Origin: Lunularia cruciata | Lineage: Eukaryota; Streptophyta; Marchantiopsida; Lunulariales; Lunulariaceae | DNA: 64,000 bases | Direction: 5' to 3' | Assembly (NCBI GenBank): GCA_948567375.1 | Contig: OX419755.1 | Coordinates: forward strand, 11,537,001-11,601,000 | In this document: in pieces, positions 45,894 through 55,750 of the stretch | Position numbering within the stretch: the stretch's first letter is position 1 | How the letters are laid out: each line of letters opens with the position of its first letter | The notes under the pieces: model-generated | Database searches by the model: none | What the model was told of the DNA's origin: nothing | Seen by the model: the letters and a program-made list of their open reading frames with translations, nothing else | Program-made: the position numbers and the translations under genes

Positions 45894-47289
45894 TTGAAGG
45901 TGAGTTTTGGGTGAGAACAGTTAGAAGGAGTTAGGAGTTAGGAGTCTATGGAGGAGGTTGGAGAGGAACCAAAGTGCAGACCATGAAGGAGAAAAAGGAA
46001 GGTGCAGCAAAGTGAGAGAGAAGAATCTAATGAAGAAGGGAAACAAGTGAACGATCAAGGAGAGAAGAAAATGTGCATGTGTTTTCCTAGCAGACGCATT
46101 GAATCTGGTTGATAGTTTATACTATGAGTCGGATCTTGCTATTAAATGCCTTCCATCCTTCCATACTCTTTCTGTTTCATGGGCTGTACTTTTTGTGGCA
46201 TGAAACTGTAGTACATCTCACCTCTAAATCTTCTTGGGACGTCAATTTTCTCAAGAGGGTAAATCTTGGGAGTGTGTTGGGTCCATGTGATATGAAATGC
46301 CATGCTCTACTGTGCTGTGACTATCCTCTTGGAGTAGGTAAAATTGGAAAGGATCTGCATTTGTACTTAAACTTGTTTCCTTGCAAGATTGTTGTTGATT
46401 GTATGTGAACCGGAGGAGTAATGGTATATCAGGATTTGGATCCACTGGAAATGGAGAATTCAGTTCACTTGTAGTAGTAGGTGTATTTTATGGGACACTA
46501 AAGGGCTGTCAAATTTTGATAACAATTCCTTTACGGTGGCAAAAGAAAGGTGTGGGACAGGGACAAAAAGGTGATAGGCAGGAAAAAGGTATTGAGGAGA
46601 GTTTTTCCTTTTTTTGAGAGACATGGGAGTGAAGGGAAATATTGATGGAAATAGGTTGGGACAAAGAAAGACAATGGTCTAAAGCACTACATGATATGAA
46701 GTTAATTAATGCTAGGACGGTGCTGGAGAACAACAACATCCTTGCTGAACCAAGGGCCATTTGGTGATTTACGTGGTGGGGTTATAACAGTGCATGTGCA
46801 AGTGCAACCCCTTCCTATTTAGATTAAGCTAATGCAAAATAGCAGCCATCAGACTCTCAAAGAGTAACAATTATGCATGTGCAATCCTCTAACTTTGTAG
46901 TCCTACGACTGTCATCATTGCAAATGGTTGGACAAGATAAAAGGGACACAATTGAGCAAGTTAGCAATATAGCAATATAACAATTACACAATCTGCAGTT
47001 TTTTTATAATGGGTCCAATTACAAAAGTAATCACACTCAATATAGATCCTGTCTAAAGCTTATCACAAACCTAGATAGGACTGTCCAGAATTCTATTGGT
47101 TCATTTGGGAAGGATACAAGGAAATCAAGACAAGAAACCTAGGTGCATTCTGGTTTGATAGTCTTGAAAGTTCACAGTCTCATTTATCAGATTTTATACA
47201 CGCCACTTGTGTTTTTGGGAAATAGAGTAGTCTAAGCATGAGCAGCCAAGTGCTCGATGCATCCTTGAGACCAAACAATCCCCACGACA

Positions 47290-48200
47290 GCGGAACCCAA
47301 CTTTGTTCACATCCTTCATGGCATGGAAGGGGTTGTTTTAGAACTTGGAGGGTCCACCAATGGACAATTATCATGAGTTCAGGAGAGCTCACGTGGAGAG
47401 GATTGAGCTATGGAAACAATATTGGTCTCCAAACTATGTTTCCATCACTTTAGGCTTGGTTTCTAGGGGTAGCTAGGCAAGACACACAAGTTCTAGCTCT
47501 AGTAACGTTGATGGATCTCTTGGAGATGGTGCTACTACAAGTGGAGGTACCACTATAGGAGGTGGTGTAATATTGGGTTTAATCTGATGGTAAAGTTCTT
47601 ATAGTGTTTGAGGTAAAACTACCAAGGAGTGCAGACTAACAAATTGAGGAGCTTGCAAGAGTTCCAACAAAAGGTTGGAGAGAGCCTATGCGAGGCATAC
47701 ATTTGTATGAGATGGCTGATTAGTTTTACTCAAGAAGTTTTTGAGACCTAGGCAATCCACTTTGGTATGGGATACTGGACAAGGAGTTGCAACGTAGAGT
47801 CCGTGATGTTATGTTGTTACAGGCTACTTTGGTAGCGGTCTTTGGTTTGGCTAAGCGTATTGAGCTCAACATGGTGGAGGAGAGAGTGTAGCAAAATGCA
47901 CTATTCTATATTGGCTTCCAAGGACATGGTGGACAGCCTCGATCTTATGGAGTGAGTGGAAGGCCTAGTGTAGCTAGATCCTTACCTTCATTCTTGGATC
48001 AATAGCACCTAATGAGTGGTGGTGTTGCTTGTTGGACTTATGATGGACCTAACCACATGAGAGAGTGCACTTAGGGCAACAAACATGATACCTTTGGTGC
48101 ATCATAGCCAACATAGAGACAATGTGAGCATTGCTATAGATTTGGTCATATTAGTGACTAAGGCTTTGACCTACACCCGGAGTTACAGAGTAGGAGGACT
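47290..48200 (+). pseudogene. Gag of E2b, second part, with two damaged zinc knuckles
   Basis: It continues gag from A-C-N/A-T-Q-L-C-S-H onwards (E2a: N-P-T-L-F-T-P-F-M-A-W). Both knuckles are recognisable near 48,030-48,075 and 48,120-48,170, but a Cys is replaced in each (Y in the first, G in the second). Several Gln codons of E2a are TAG here. Confidence 0.82.
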
Positions 48201-49460
48201 GCTATGGCAAGTGGTAGAGGAGCTCCAAGTCATGGAGGACAAGGTGGTAGAGGATCCACCATTGGTAAGGATGCAATACCTTTCCCTACTTCTTGTACAG
48301 CCATGGCTACTTGGATTGAGTAGTTGGAGCAAGGATTGGCTAGCATGGCCATAGCTCAAAGGAAATTAGATTTGGGTGCTAAGACTTCCACCTCATATGC
48401 TAGTAATAGAGATATCTTTGACTTCATGTATAGAGCAACATAGGTGGATGCATCCATCATGGTGACTAGGAGTGCAATACGTGCTCTAGAGCCTAGAGGA
48501 GCATCAATGGAGTTGGACCCGTAGAGACGAGAGGTTGGTAGATAGGTTAGACTCCACCAATTGTTTACATTCTTTAAGGCACTACAGACAACATCCATGG
48601 CTCCTAAACTTCCTAGTGCAAGTGTGGTAGATGGGGTGCATGAAAGACTACCTACTAGTCAATCACCTACTACTACACCAATTGAGTCTAGCTCAATGTT
48701 AGGGGTGGCTTAGTTGATTATGTGCTATCTTTTATTCTCAATCGGTAATATGTTTATATTGGGAGTTGATCCAATCCTAGTGTTTTGGTTGGCTACTACA
48801 ATTTGTAAGAGTAAGGATGATGTGGTTCCTACTACTAGAGTAGAGGTGGTTGACAATGAGGCTGACTTTGTTGAGGAGCATGGGATCCATTCAATGACCA
48901 ATGGGTTATGGCAAGCAGTAATGGCTAGATTGGAGGAATTACCAACTAGACTGGCTTTTGAGTGAGAGTAGTTCACACCTAGGGTTGTCCTATTGGATAA
49001 CCAAAGGGAGATTTTTCATTTGGTGGAACTTTAGGGAAGGTCTATACACCATAGAGTGTCTTACTAGACTTTGGTGTGCAGCCTTTTATGTTGAAAAAGG
49101 TTGCAATTGTCGATTGGAGTTACAAAAGACTGATGTGGAGAGGTATCCATTTCAAATCTGGACATCTCTAGGGGGTGGTTCTACATAGTACATCACATGT
49201 GGAGAGCTCACTATCCAAATTCAGCCTAGTCATTTGATTGATAGTTTTGTGGTGAGAGCTCAAGCCATTGCAACAATAGCTTAGTCATATGAAGTGCTAG
49301 TTGAGGGAGCAATGTTATACCCCATAGGTTTCAAAATTGACTATTGGGAGGACAACCTCCCATAGACCAGGTTGGCAATCAGGTAAGGGATCAGTATGTC
49401 ACTTACCAATACACTTTAGTAGTGGCAATCTTGGCTCACTATAGTCCGGGACCATGGTAG
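48201..49460 (+). pseudogene. Linker and aspartic protease of E2b
   Basis: The linker is Ser/Thr/Pro-rich with stops. The protease active site reads L-L-D-F-G-V-Q-P-F-M-L at about 49,060-49,095; related elements have L-D-S-G-A-Q-P, so one Ser codon has become Phe (C to T). Y-E-V-L-V-E-G-A near 49,290 and P-I/H-G/R-F-K-I-D-Y-W near 49,330 close the domain. After about 49,460 the sequence jumps towards RNase H. Confidence 0.7.
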
Positions 49461-49599
49461 CATTAGTTTTAGCTTTCAATGGTTTTGTTACTTGGCTTGG
49501 TGATTAATTGGATGGGAATGTCAATGTTGATTATACTCTAGTACCAAAGGAGATCACTCAAATTTGGAGTACAAGAAGGATTTTTTTATGCACCTTGGA

Positions 49600-49890
49600 T
49601 TTCCCATTGTGGAGTTTAGTGGAGGCAAAATATAGTTCATATGAGGGAGAGTGCTTGGCAGTAGAATGGGCAATAACACATTTTTAGTTACCTATTTGGT
49701 AACCCTTTGCTCTCATTGTTGATCATCAACCATTGAAGTGGTTGATGAAGTCCAACAAACTTTCAAGGAAGCTTGCACAATGGGCTCTGATTTTATAGGA
49801 ATATGATTTCACAATTATTCATAGACATGGAGTGGTGAACCATGATGCAAATGGGTTGACTAGAAACCTATATCCCAGCCAATAAGATCA
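49600..49890 (+). pseudogene. RNase H of E2b (RT deleted)
   Basis: It reads S-L-V-E-A-K-Y-S-S-Y-E-G-E-C-L-A-V-E-W-A-I, then V-D-H-Q-P-L-K-W-L-M and F-T-I-I-H-R-H-G-V-V-N-H-D-A-N-G-L, the middle and end of a gypsy RNase H. The whole reverse transcriptase, expected to occupy some 500 codons before it, is absent: only about 150 bases separate it from the protease region. Confidence 0.82.
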
Positions 49891-50104
49891 GATTGGAGCA
49901 TGTTGGCATGGTGAGATAGATGAGGAGATGGTGCCAAGTTGGCATCCATCTACCTTTCCTTGGATATTTTCTGAGGCTTTGGTGGCATCTCTCTCAACAC
50001 ATACAAGAGGAGTTATTGAGGTCATAGATACGGGAGAGTGGAGATAGTGATACAATTTAGCAAGACATTCATGATGATATCTTAGTGATGGTCAATCTTT
50101 GCAT

Positions 50105-50794
50105 TGTGAGACGACCTATCTCTCACGCAGGATGAACATTTGATGGCTATTATGGTAGCACACCATGGACTAAGAAGGCAAGGAACCCCAACTCCATCAT
50201 ACTCCTCCAAGGCTAACACTCCAAGACTCAAGGCATTGCTCACTAGAGAACTCAATGAGAGAGAGATAGTTGCAAATGAAAGAATGATGAGTACCTCCTC
50301 ACCCCTTGTTTATATACTTGTGAAATAGTTACACACCAAAGTTACTAATTACTAGAGTAACTCAAGTTACTAGGCTAAAGTCAAGTAAAGTCAAAAAGTA
50401 GAAAATAATATCCATTCATATGGGCATATTCCACTAGCATGTGATCTTATCTTGACCCAACCACTAAGTCAAGGATTCCTTCACATGGGCTATCCTTGGA
50501 CTATAGAAGAATCCAAAACAAAAAGGTTTGCGGGCCCAAGAGTTCTCAACTCTTTTCTCAAAGCTAAACACTTAGGAATAATACCAAGTCAACACACTAG
50601 AATCCAAAATAGTGGTGCTCATCTTTTCCAATTTCTCTAAAATAAGGTTCCCTCTATCTTAGCTATGACTAACTTTAGCTAATCATGACTAATGTAGAAC
50701 CATCCTTTATCTCTATGTAAATAATATCTCTCAAGTACTTGTAAGACCAAGCTAAATATCACGATACCACACACATGCACAAATGGGTATTACA
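50105..50794 (-). mobile_element. Solo LTR of family A, 690 bp, inside E2b
   Basis: The minus strand runs from TGTAATACCCATTTGTGC (50,794) to ...TCTCACA (50,105). GCAT flanks both sides (50,101-50,104 and 50,795-50,798). E2b coding sequence continues on both sides, so it is a clean solo LTR. Confidence 0.85.
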
Positions 50795-52034
50795 GCATTG
50801 GTGTTGTGTGTGGCACAATTGGGACCAAGGAGAGAAATAGGCAGTTCAGATTGGAGGGCAGACAAATTCTATGTGTATAAGAGGATGGTAGAGTGCAAGT
50901 AGTACAACTTCCATCTTAGAAACCACAGTTGGTCTGTCATGCTCGTGAAGAGCTAAGACATTTTGAAGTAAAGTATACATATAGCTTACTCCAAAGTCAT
51001 TATTGGCAGCACGATATGTAGATCAATGTATAGCAATTAGTTGGCAAATGTGTGGTTTGTAACCAAGTTAGAGCATCATTCAATGCTCCTATGCTACAAT
51101 TACACCCATTACCTATCATGGGGATTGGGTTATTGTTGGAATTTGGACTTTGTTGGACCTTTACCATTGATTGTGAGACATCATTGGTATGTTTTGGTGA
51201 TGGTAGAGCACTGCTTTAAGGGGATTGAGTTGGTGGCACTTCTTGACAAGTCCAATGAAGGGACGACTTACTTGTTATTGGATTGGATTCTTAATCATTG
51301 TGGTGCACCAATTGAGGTTTTGACTGATTAGGGTATAGAATTCTTGGTGAAGTTTCAAGTCTTGTGTGACAAGGCTTTGCTTGATCATCATACTACCTCT
51401 CAAGATCACCTTGAAGCAAATAGCTAAGTAGAGAAAGTGGTTCAGATGGTGAAGAAAGGATTATGGAAGTATGGTTTGCAGAGAGGCCACTTGGGAGATT
51501 GGGATCTACAATTACGTTGGTTGACCATGAGCTATTGGTTCAGCTGGCAAGTCTCCTTAGCATCCTTCTCTCCTCACTTTCTACTCTATGGATGAGATCC
51601 AGATTTACCTATAGTTATTCATCAAGATGCTATTTTAGTTTTGGGCTTGTATGATCCAAATATATGGATGAGCACATGTTCTCAACGTGCAAAGATCTTT
51701 TGGAGAGTAATGTCAAAGGCCTTTGAGAACTTGGCAATTGCTCAGTATAAGGATGCCTTATGTTATGCTACCATACAAGGAGGGGGTTATAGATCCTTGA
51801 TTTCATCTAGGTGACTATGTATATATATAATAGACAACATCAATGACACTTGATATTACTACATGCCGCACTATCTTGAGAATGCATGAGTTTTTGCCTT
51901 CTGGTGTCCTCATGTTGGAAGGATATGATGGTGTTGTTTGGAAGGATCATGTGTGCAATTTTGCACCATGCCACCTCCCAAACATTGATGGTACTATGGA
52001 CTCAAACTTAGCACTTGTATGTGCAAGCTTGTGG
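50795..52034 (+). pseudogene. Integrase of E2b
   Basis: The zinc-binding part lies near 50,930-51,070 (H-A-R-E-E-L-R-H-F, S-H-Y-W, C-V-V-C). The core reads W-N-L-D-F-V-G-P-L-P-L, Y-V-L-V-M-V-E-H, and A-P-I-E-V-L-T-D at 51,130-51,331, giving two of the D,D-35-E residues. The sequence then carries on through A-F-E-N-L-A-I-A-Q-Y-K-D-A to P-S-G-V-L-M-L-E-G at about 51,900. Stops and shifts are frequent. Confidence 0.82.
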
Positions 52035-52176
52035 TGTATGCTATGTACCTTATCTAGTGGAGTTGCTACTATATTAATTTGTGATAAACTATTTGAGAGG
52101 ATGACATATGGTATGTTTGACTCCTCCCCTCATAGTAGTTCCTCAAGGATAGTAGTTATGTCCTAGATGTACTTGA
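52035..52176 (+). pseudogene. PHD finger at the C-terminus of the E2b polyprotein
   Basis: C-M-L-C (52,035-52,046) is followed after 11 residues by C-D-K-(C); the fourth Cys codon reads TAT beside a one-base insertion near 52,089. In the shifted frame L-R-G-(W)-H-M-V-C-L-T-P-P-L follows, then V-P-Q-G, two TAG codons where x-W is expected, and L-C-P-R-C-T with a stop at 52,174. Spacing fits the C4HC3 PHD rule (C-x2-C-x11-C-x2-C-x4-H-x2-C-x14-C-x2-C). PHD fingers usually read histone H3 tails. Here the domain takes the place that a chromodomain holds in chromoviruses. Confidence 0.82.
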
Positions 52177-52447
52177 CCTATAGTTAGTTCATTACTTATA
52201 TGGTATAGATTGTAGACAGACAATTAATGATAGGGCTTGATAGCACCCGGCTTCTTGATCTTTTGCCCACCATAGGATATACCATATGCTTAGAGTAGAT
52301 GGCTATTTAGACTTAAAGGACCTAATCACCAACTAGGAGGCAATTGTGGTACTTTAGAATTCATGTATGACTTATGTGTGAGTTTTGTTTCTATAGTGTA
52401 GGATATTGACAACAATGTATGTTTTGTAACGATGTATATATGCATAA
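52177..52447. other. 3' end of E2b, LTR not recognised
   Basis: Between the polyprotein stop and the resumed E4 gag. It contains a purine-rich CTAGGAGGCAA near 52,335 that might be a polypurine tract, but what follows does not resemble the 5' LTR; a truncated or replaced 3' LTR is likely. Confidence 0.35.
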
Positions 52448-53521
52448 CATGATTTATGAGGAGTTTGAAGTCATGCACCAAATTGGAAGTGACCATGTAG
52501 GAGTCCAAACACTTGGAAGAAGCCATGTACTTGGTTGAGTGCTTTGATTCCTTGGTTGTGACAACTTGGTCTTGATCTTAACCTTCACAAAGCCTATTAA
52601 CAAACTATACATGGGTGGAGGAGCCATATTGATAGAGATTGATGCCATCCAACATAGACCAAGCAATAAGTATTCCTATCAAACCAATAATTAGAAGTGA
52701 TTGATGATGGAAAATGGTAGAAGTGGTTCTATATTTTGTATCTCACATTCTATTACATTCAAGATTGAGAAGGAGTATTTGAAGTGTATGAGGTTTGCAG
52801 TGGCACCTCTACATTATGATGTCATTCTAGGTTTACCTTGGCGTTAACATCATAAGGTTCAATTTGATTGGACATAATCAGAAATTCAAGTACAACACCA
52901 ATGTAAGGATTACCAATTAGATTGTTTGGCACCTTTGAGTAAGACACCTAAGAATAGTTAGCCCCAAGTTGGGAAGTTTGCTAGTAAAGTAGCCATAGAG
53001 CAAGCTTTGGAGGAAGATATTCCTAGTTTTGCATTGTTTATTGTGCATGGAGAATTTGATGAGGGCTAGAAGCCTCATTAAGCAATACTTGATCAAAGAG
53101 TTCAAGAGTTTGCATATGTGTTTTTGGATGATCTGCCAAAAGGGTTATCCCTCAATTCTGGTATGCACTTCAAGTTATTACTAAGAAGTACTCCAATCAA
53201 TAGACTGACCTATTGGCTCTCACCAAGGAGTTGGAAGAGCTTTGAACAACACTAACAGAGTTGTTGGAGAAGGATTTCATATGATATAGTACATCTCATT
53301 GGGGAGCATCAAGACTATTTGTCCCAAAGAAGGATGGAGGACTTCACTCTTGTATTGACAACAATGGCCTCAATAAATAAATAGTGAAGAATGCATATCC
53401 TTTGTCTCAAATTGATGAGTTGCTAGATCAATTGACTGGAGCATGATACTTCTCCAAGACAATAAGAGTGCATCGGATCTAAGATAGAAGGAAGTTATCT
53501 TCCAAGCAACTATTGGCTAAT
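52448..53521 (+). pseudogene. Gag end, protease and RT start of E4
   Basis: Gag resumes with R-S/L-K-S-C-T-K-L-E-V-T-M. The pattern V-I-L-G-L-P-W near 52,825-52,850 ends the protease. RT begins near 53,120 (V-F-L-D-D-L-P-K-G, S-P-I-N-R-L-T-Y-W-L-S-P-K-E-L-E-E-L) and runs through S-H-W-G-A-S-R-L-F-V-P-K-K-D-G-G at 53,295-53,345. It is cut at about 53,521 by an F3-family LTR fragment. Stops are frequent. Confidence 0.8.
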
Positions 53522-53935
53522 TTCCATTGATAGAAAGAATGTACAAAGATTACCTTATGCACAAGGGACGGGCATTTTGAATGAAGAGTTCTACCTTTCA
53601 TATTGCATTCTCTCCCTTATGTTCATCTTGTTGAGAGCTTTCCAATGGTACCTCACCTATGTTATTTTGAGCTTCCTACAAGAAGCTTCCTACGAGAAGA
53701 TTTACTAAAGATTCCCTTTGGTCAAACTTGTTTGACCAACCAGATAGGACAAGGATCAACATGTCAACAATCCATGTATCCGATCCAAAGGTAGAGCTCC
53801 CTTTGAGGGGATCCTCCTTGCTATATAATAAAGATGAGGTGCTCCTTTGGGGGCATTGGAGTATTTAGGGCTGAAGCCTTGTGTTTCTTCTCTTGTGTTT
53901 CTCTTGGAGGGTTCTCCTATCCTTAGAATATAACA
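53522..53935 (+). mobile_element. Fragment of an F3-family LTR in E4 RT
   Basis: From about 53,600 the sequence matches the second half of the F3-type LTR (GAGAGCTTTCCAATGGTACCTCACC, TATATAATAAAGATGAGG) and ends AGAATATAACA. CTAAT occurs at 53,517-53,521 and 53,936-53,940, but the LTR start is missing, so part of the copy and perhaps of RT was deleted. Confidence 0.65.
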
Positions 53936-54205
53936 CTAATGCTCTAGCATTCTTCATGGATCAGATGCATTAGGTGTTGGTTAGGCTATTAGAGCAACAC
54001 ATGGTGGTGTTCTTGGATGATATTTTAATCTTTAGTAAGATGGAGGCAAAACACACAAGTCATATGCAAGAAGTCCTAAGAGAACTATGTTAATGGAAGC
54101 TTTACTGCAAGAAGTCAAAGTGTGCCTTTTGGCATAAGGAAGTTAGCTCTTGGATCATAAGGTTTCATTGGGAGAGATCAAGATGGAAGAGGAGAAAATC
54201 AGGGC
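53936..54205 (+). pseudogene. RT of E4, catalytic part
   Basis: T-N-A-L-A-F-F-M-D-Q-M follows the LTR fragment, then the polymerase box M-V-V-F-L-D-D-I-L-I-F-S-K at about 54,000-54,040 with both Asp intact, and K-L-Y-C-K-K-S-K-C-A-F-W. The sequence ends at about 54,205 against unrelated DNA; RNase H and integrase of E4 are absent. Confidence 0.82.
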
Positions 54206-54280
54206 CATGTGAGTATTTCCTCTTGTGGGGGTTTTTTTTTCATCATTCTCTTCTTGTCTACTTCATTTTCAAGTTTGGTC

Positions 54281-54971
54281 TGTAACACCCATTTGTGCAT
54301 GTGTGTGGTATTGTGATATTTAGCTTGGTATTACAAGTACTTAAGAGATATTATTTATATAGAGATAAAGGATGGTTCTATATTAGTCATGGTTAGCTTA
54401 AGTTAGTCATAGCTAAGATAGAGGGGACCTTACTTTAGAGGAAGTAGAAAAGATGAGCACCACTATTTTGGATTTTAGTGTGTTGATTTGGTATTATTCC
54501 TAGGTGTTTGGCTTTGAGAAAAGAATTGAGAACTCTTGGGCCCGCAAGCCTTTTTGTTTTGGATTCTTCTTTAGTCCAAGGATAGCCCATGTGAAGGAAT
54601 CCTTGACTCAGTGGTTGGTTCAAGATAAGACCACATGCTTAGGGGAATATGCCCATATGAATGGATATTCCTTTCTACTTTTTGACTTTACTTGACTTTT
54701 AGTCTAGTAACTTGAGTAACTACGGTAATTAGTAACTTTGTATGTAACTATTTCACAAGTATATAAACAAGGGATGAAGAAGTACTCATCATCCTTTCAT
54801 TTGCAACTATCTCTCTCTCATTGAGTTCTCTAATGAGCAATGTCTTGAGTCTTGGAGTGTTAGCCTTGGAGGAGTATGATGGAGTTGGAGTTCCTTGCCT
54901 TCTTAGTCCATGGTGCGCTAACATAATAGCCATCAGAGGTTCATCTTGAGTGAGAGACAGGCCGGCTCACA
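54281..54971 (+). mobile_element. Solo LTR of family A, 691 bp
   Basis: It opens TGTAACACCCATTTGTGC and ends CGGCTCACA. Flanks GGTC (54,277-54,280) and AGTC (54,972-54,975) may be a 4-bp duplication with one change; both flanks belong to the same pyrimidine-rich stretch. The TATATAAAC box at 54,760-54,768 fixes the transcription direction. Confidence 0.82.
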
Positions 54972-55750
54972 AGTCTTGAAGACTTCTTTGAATCCTTCCT
55001 CCGTATCTTCTTCTTTTTCAACAAATTCTTCTTTTCCCTTGTCTTCCTCCTTGTTTGACTCTACAATAGTTATTACCTTTTGCTTTTTTGATGAGCTTGA
55101 TGGTGTCCTCCTAGATATGGTTTCTATATGTCAAGGCCACTTTGTATTGGGCTTGATTGGAGATATAAATTCTCATGTGCAAGCAAATAAGCTTCCACAT
55201 GATGCATCTTCTTGAACTACTCCAACCCTTTGACATCAATCAAGAAGTATACACTTGGTAATATCTAAGGAACATTCCCTTCTCTTCATTTGAGAGAAAA
55301 TTCATAGTAATATAGAAATGAATAATGAACATCATAATGTAATGTGCTCCCAAAACTTCAAAAGTACTCATCATTCATTGGGTGTGTGTTGACTAGATCT
55401 TTGTACAACTTACTCCAATTCTAGTTAAAATACTTGCTTATAGAATGATGCTTGGCCATTCAAAAGATATGTTGTTTGATGGAGCTTGAATACTTTCATG
55501 AGCGCTGCCACTATTTCTCTACGGTGTTTGGCCTTTATAGTGTTGAATGGTCCAACCATTTGATGGGTGCTTCTTGATGAAAGAAGCAACAATGCTTGTT
55601 AATGCTTGTTGATGAAAGAAGCATCAATTTGGTCTTCCATGGCTTAGCTCAATGTTCCAAGATGTGAATCAAAGGTGATACCATCCTTTGGCCCTACATC
55701 TTCTCCTAATACATGTCTCCAATGTGCTTTTGTCCAAGATCAATAGTTGC
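54972..55750 (-). pseudogene. Decayed minus-strand element remnant, family unknown
   Basis: Minus-strand reading just right of the LTR gives an acidic/basic stretch (E-E-D-K-G-K-E-E-F-V, E-E-G-F-K-E-V-F-K-T, about 55,110-54,972) and further up F-L-S-N-E-E-K-G-M-F. Bases 54,206-54,280, left of the LTR, continue it. Perhaps gag of another retroelement; no diagnostic motif. Confidence 0.3.

Larger units (their letters stand above)
44325..47289. mobile_element. 2,965-bp TGTC...GACA insertion (large solo LTR or non-autonomous LTR element)
   Basis: It begins TGTCATTGAG and ends CCCCACGACA. Comparison with E2a gag shows the uninterrupted site, and GCGG is duplicated at both sides (44,321-44,324 and 47,290-47,293). 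The inverted TGTC/GACA ends and short duplication point to LTR-type integration. I find no RT, gag, integrase or repeated terminal block inside. The interior carries three sets of tandem repeats and a purine-rich third. The orientation is unknown. Confidence 0.78.
42316..52447 (+). mobile_element. Gypsy retrotransposon E2b with C-terminal PHD finger, nested in E4
   Basis: The 5' LTR starts TGTCACGCCATTTGTAG at 42,316. Gag, protease, RNase H, integrase and a PHD finger follow on the plus strand. RT is missing. Two later insertions interrupt it (44,325-47,289 and 50,105-50,794). The right edge is set by the resumption of E4 gag. I could not find a matching 3' LTR, so the end after about 52,180 is uncertain. 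Flanks CGGAT (42,311-42,315) and ATGAT (about 52,448) might be a decayed duplication. Confidence 0.8.

Noticed and set aside
42311-52452. CGGAT/ATGAT as the E2b target duplication
   Set aside because: Only three of five bases agree and no 3' LTR was found, so I do not claim it.
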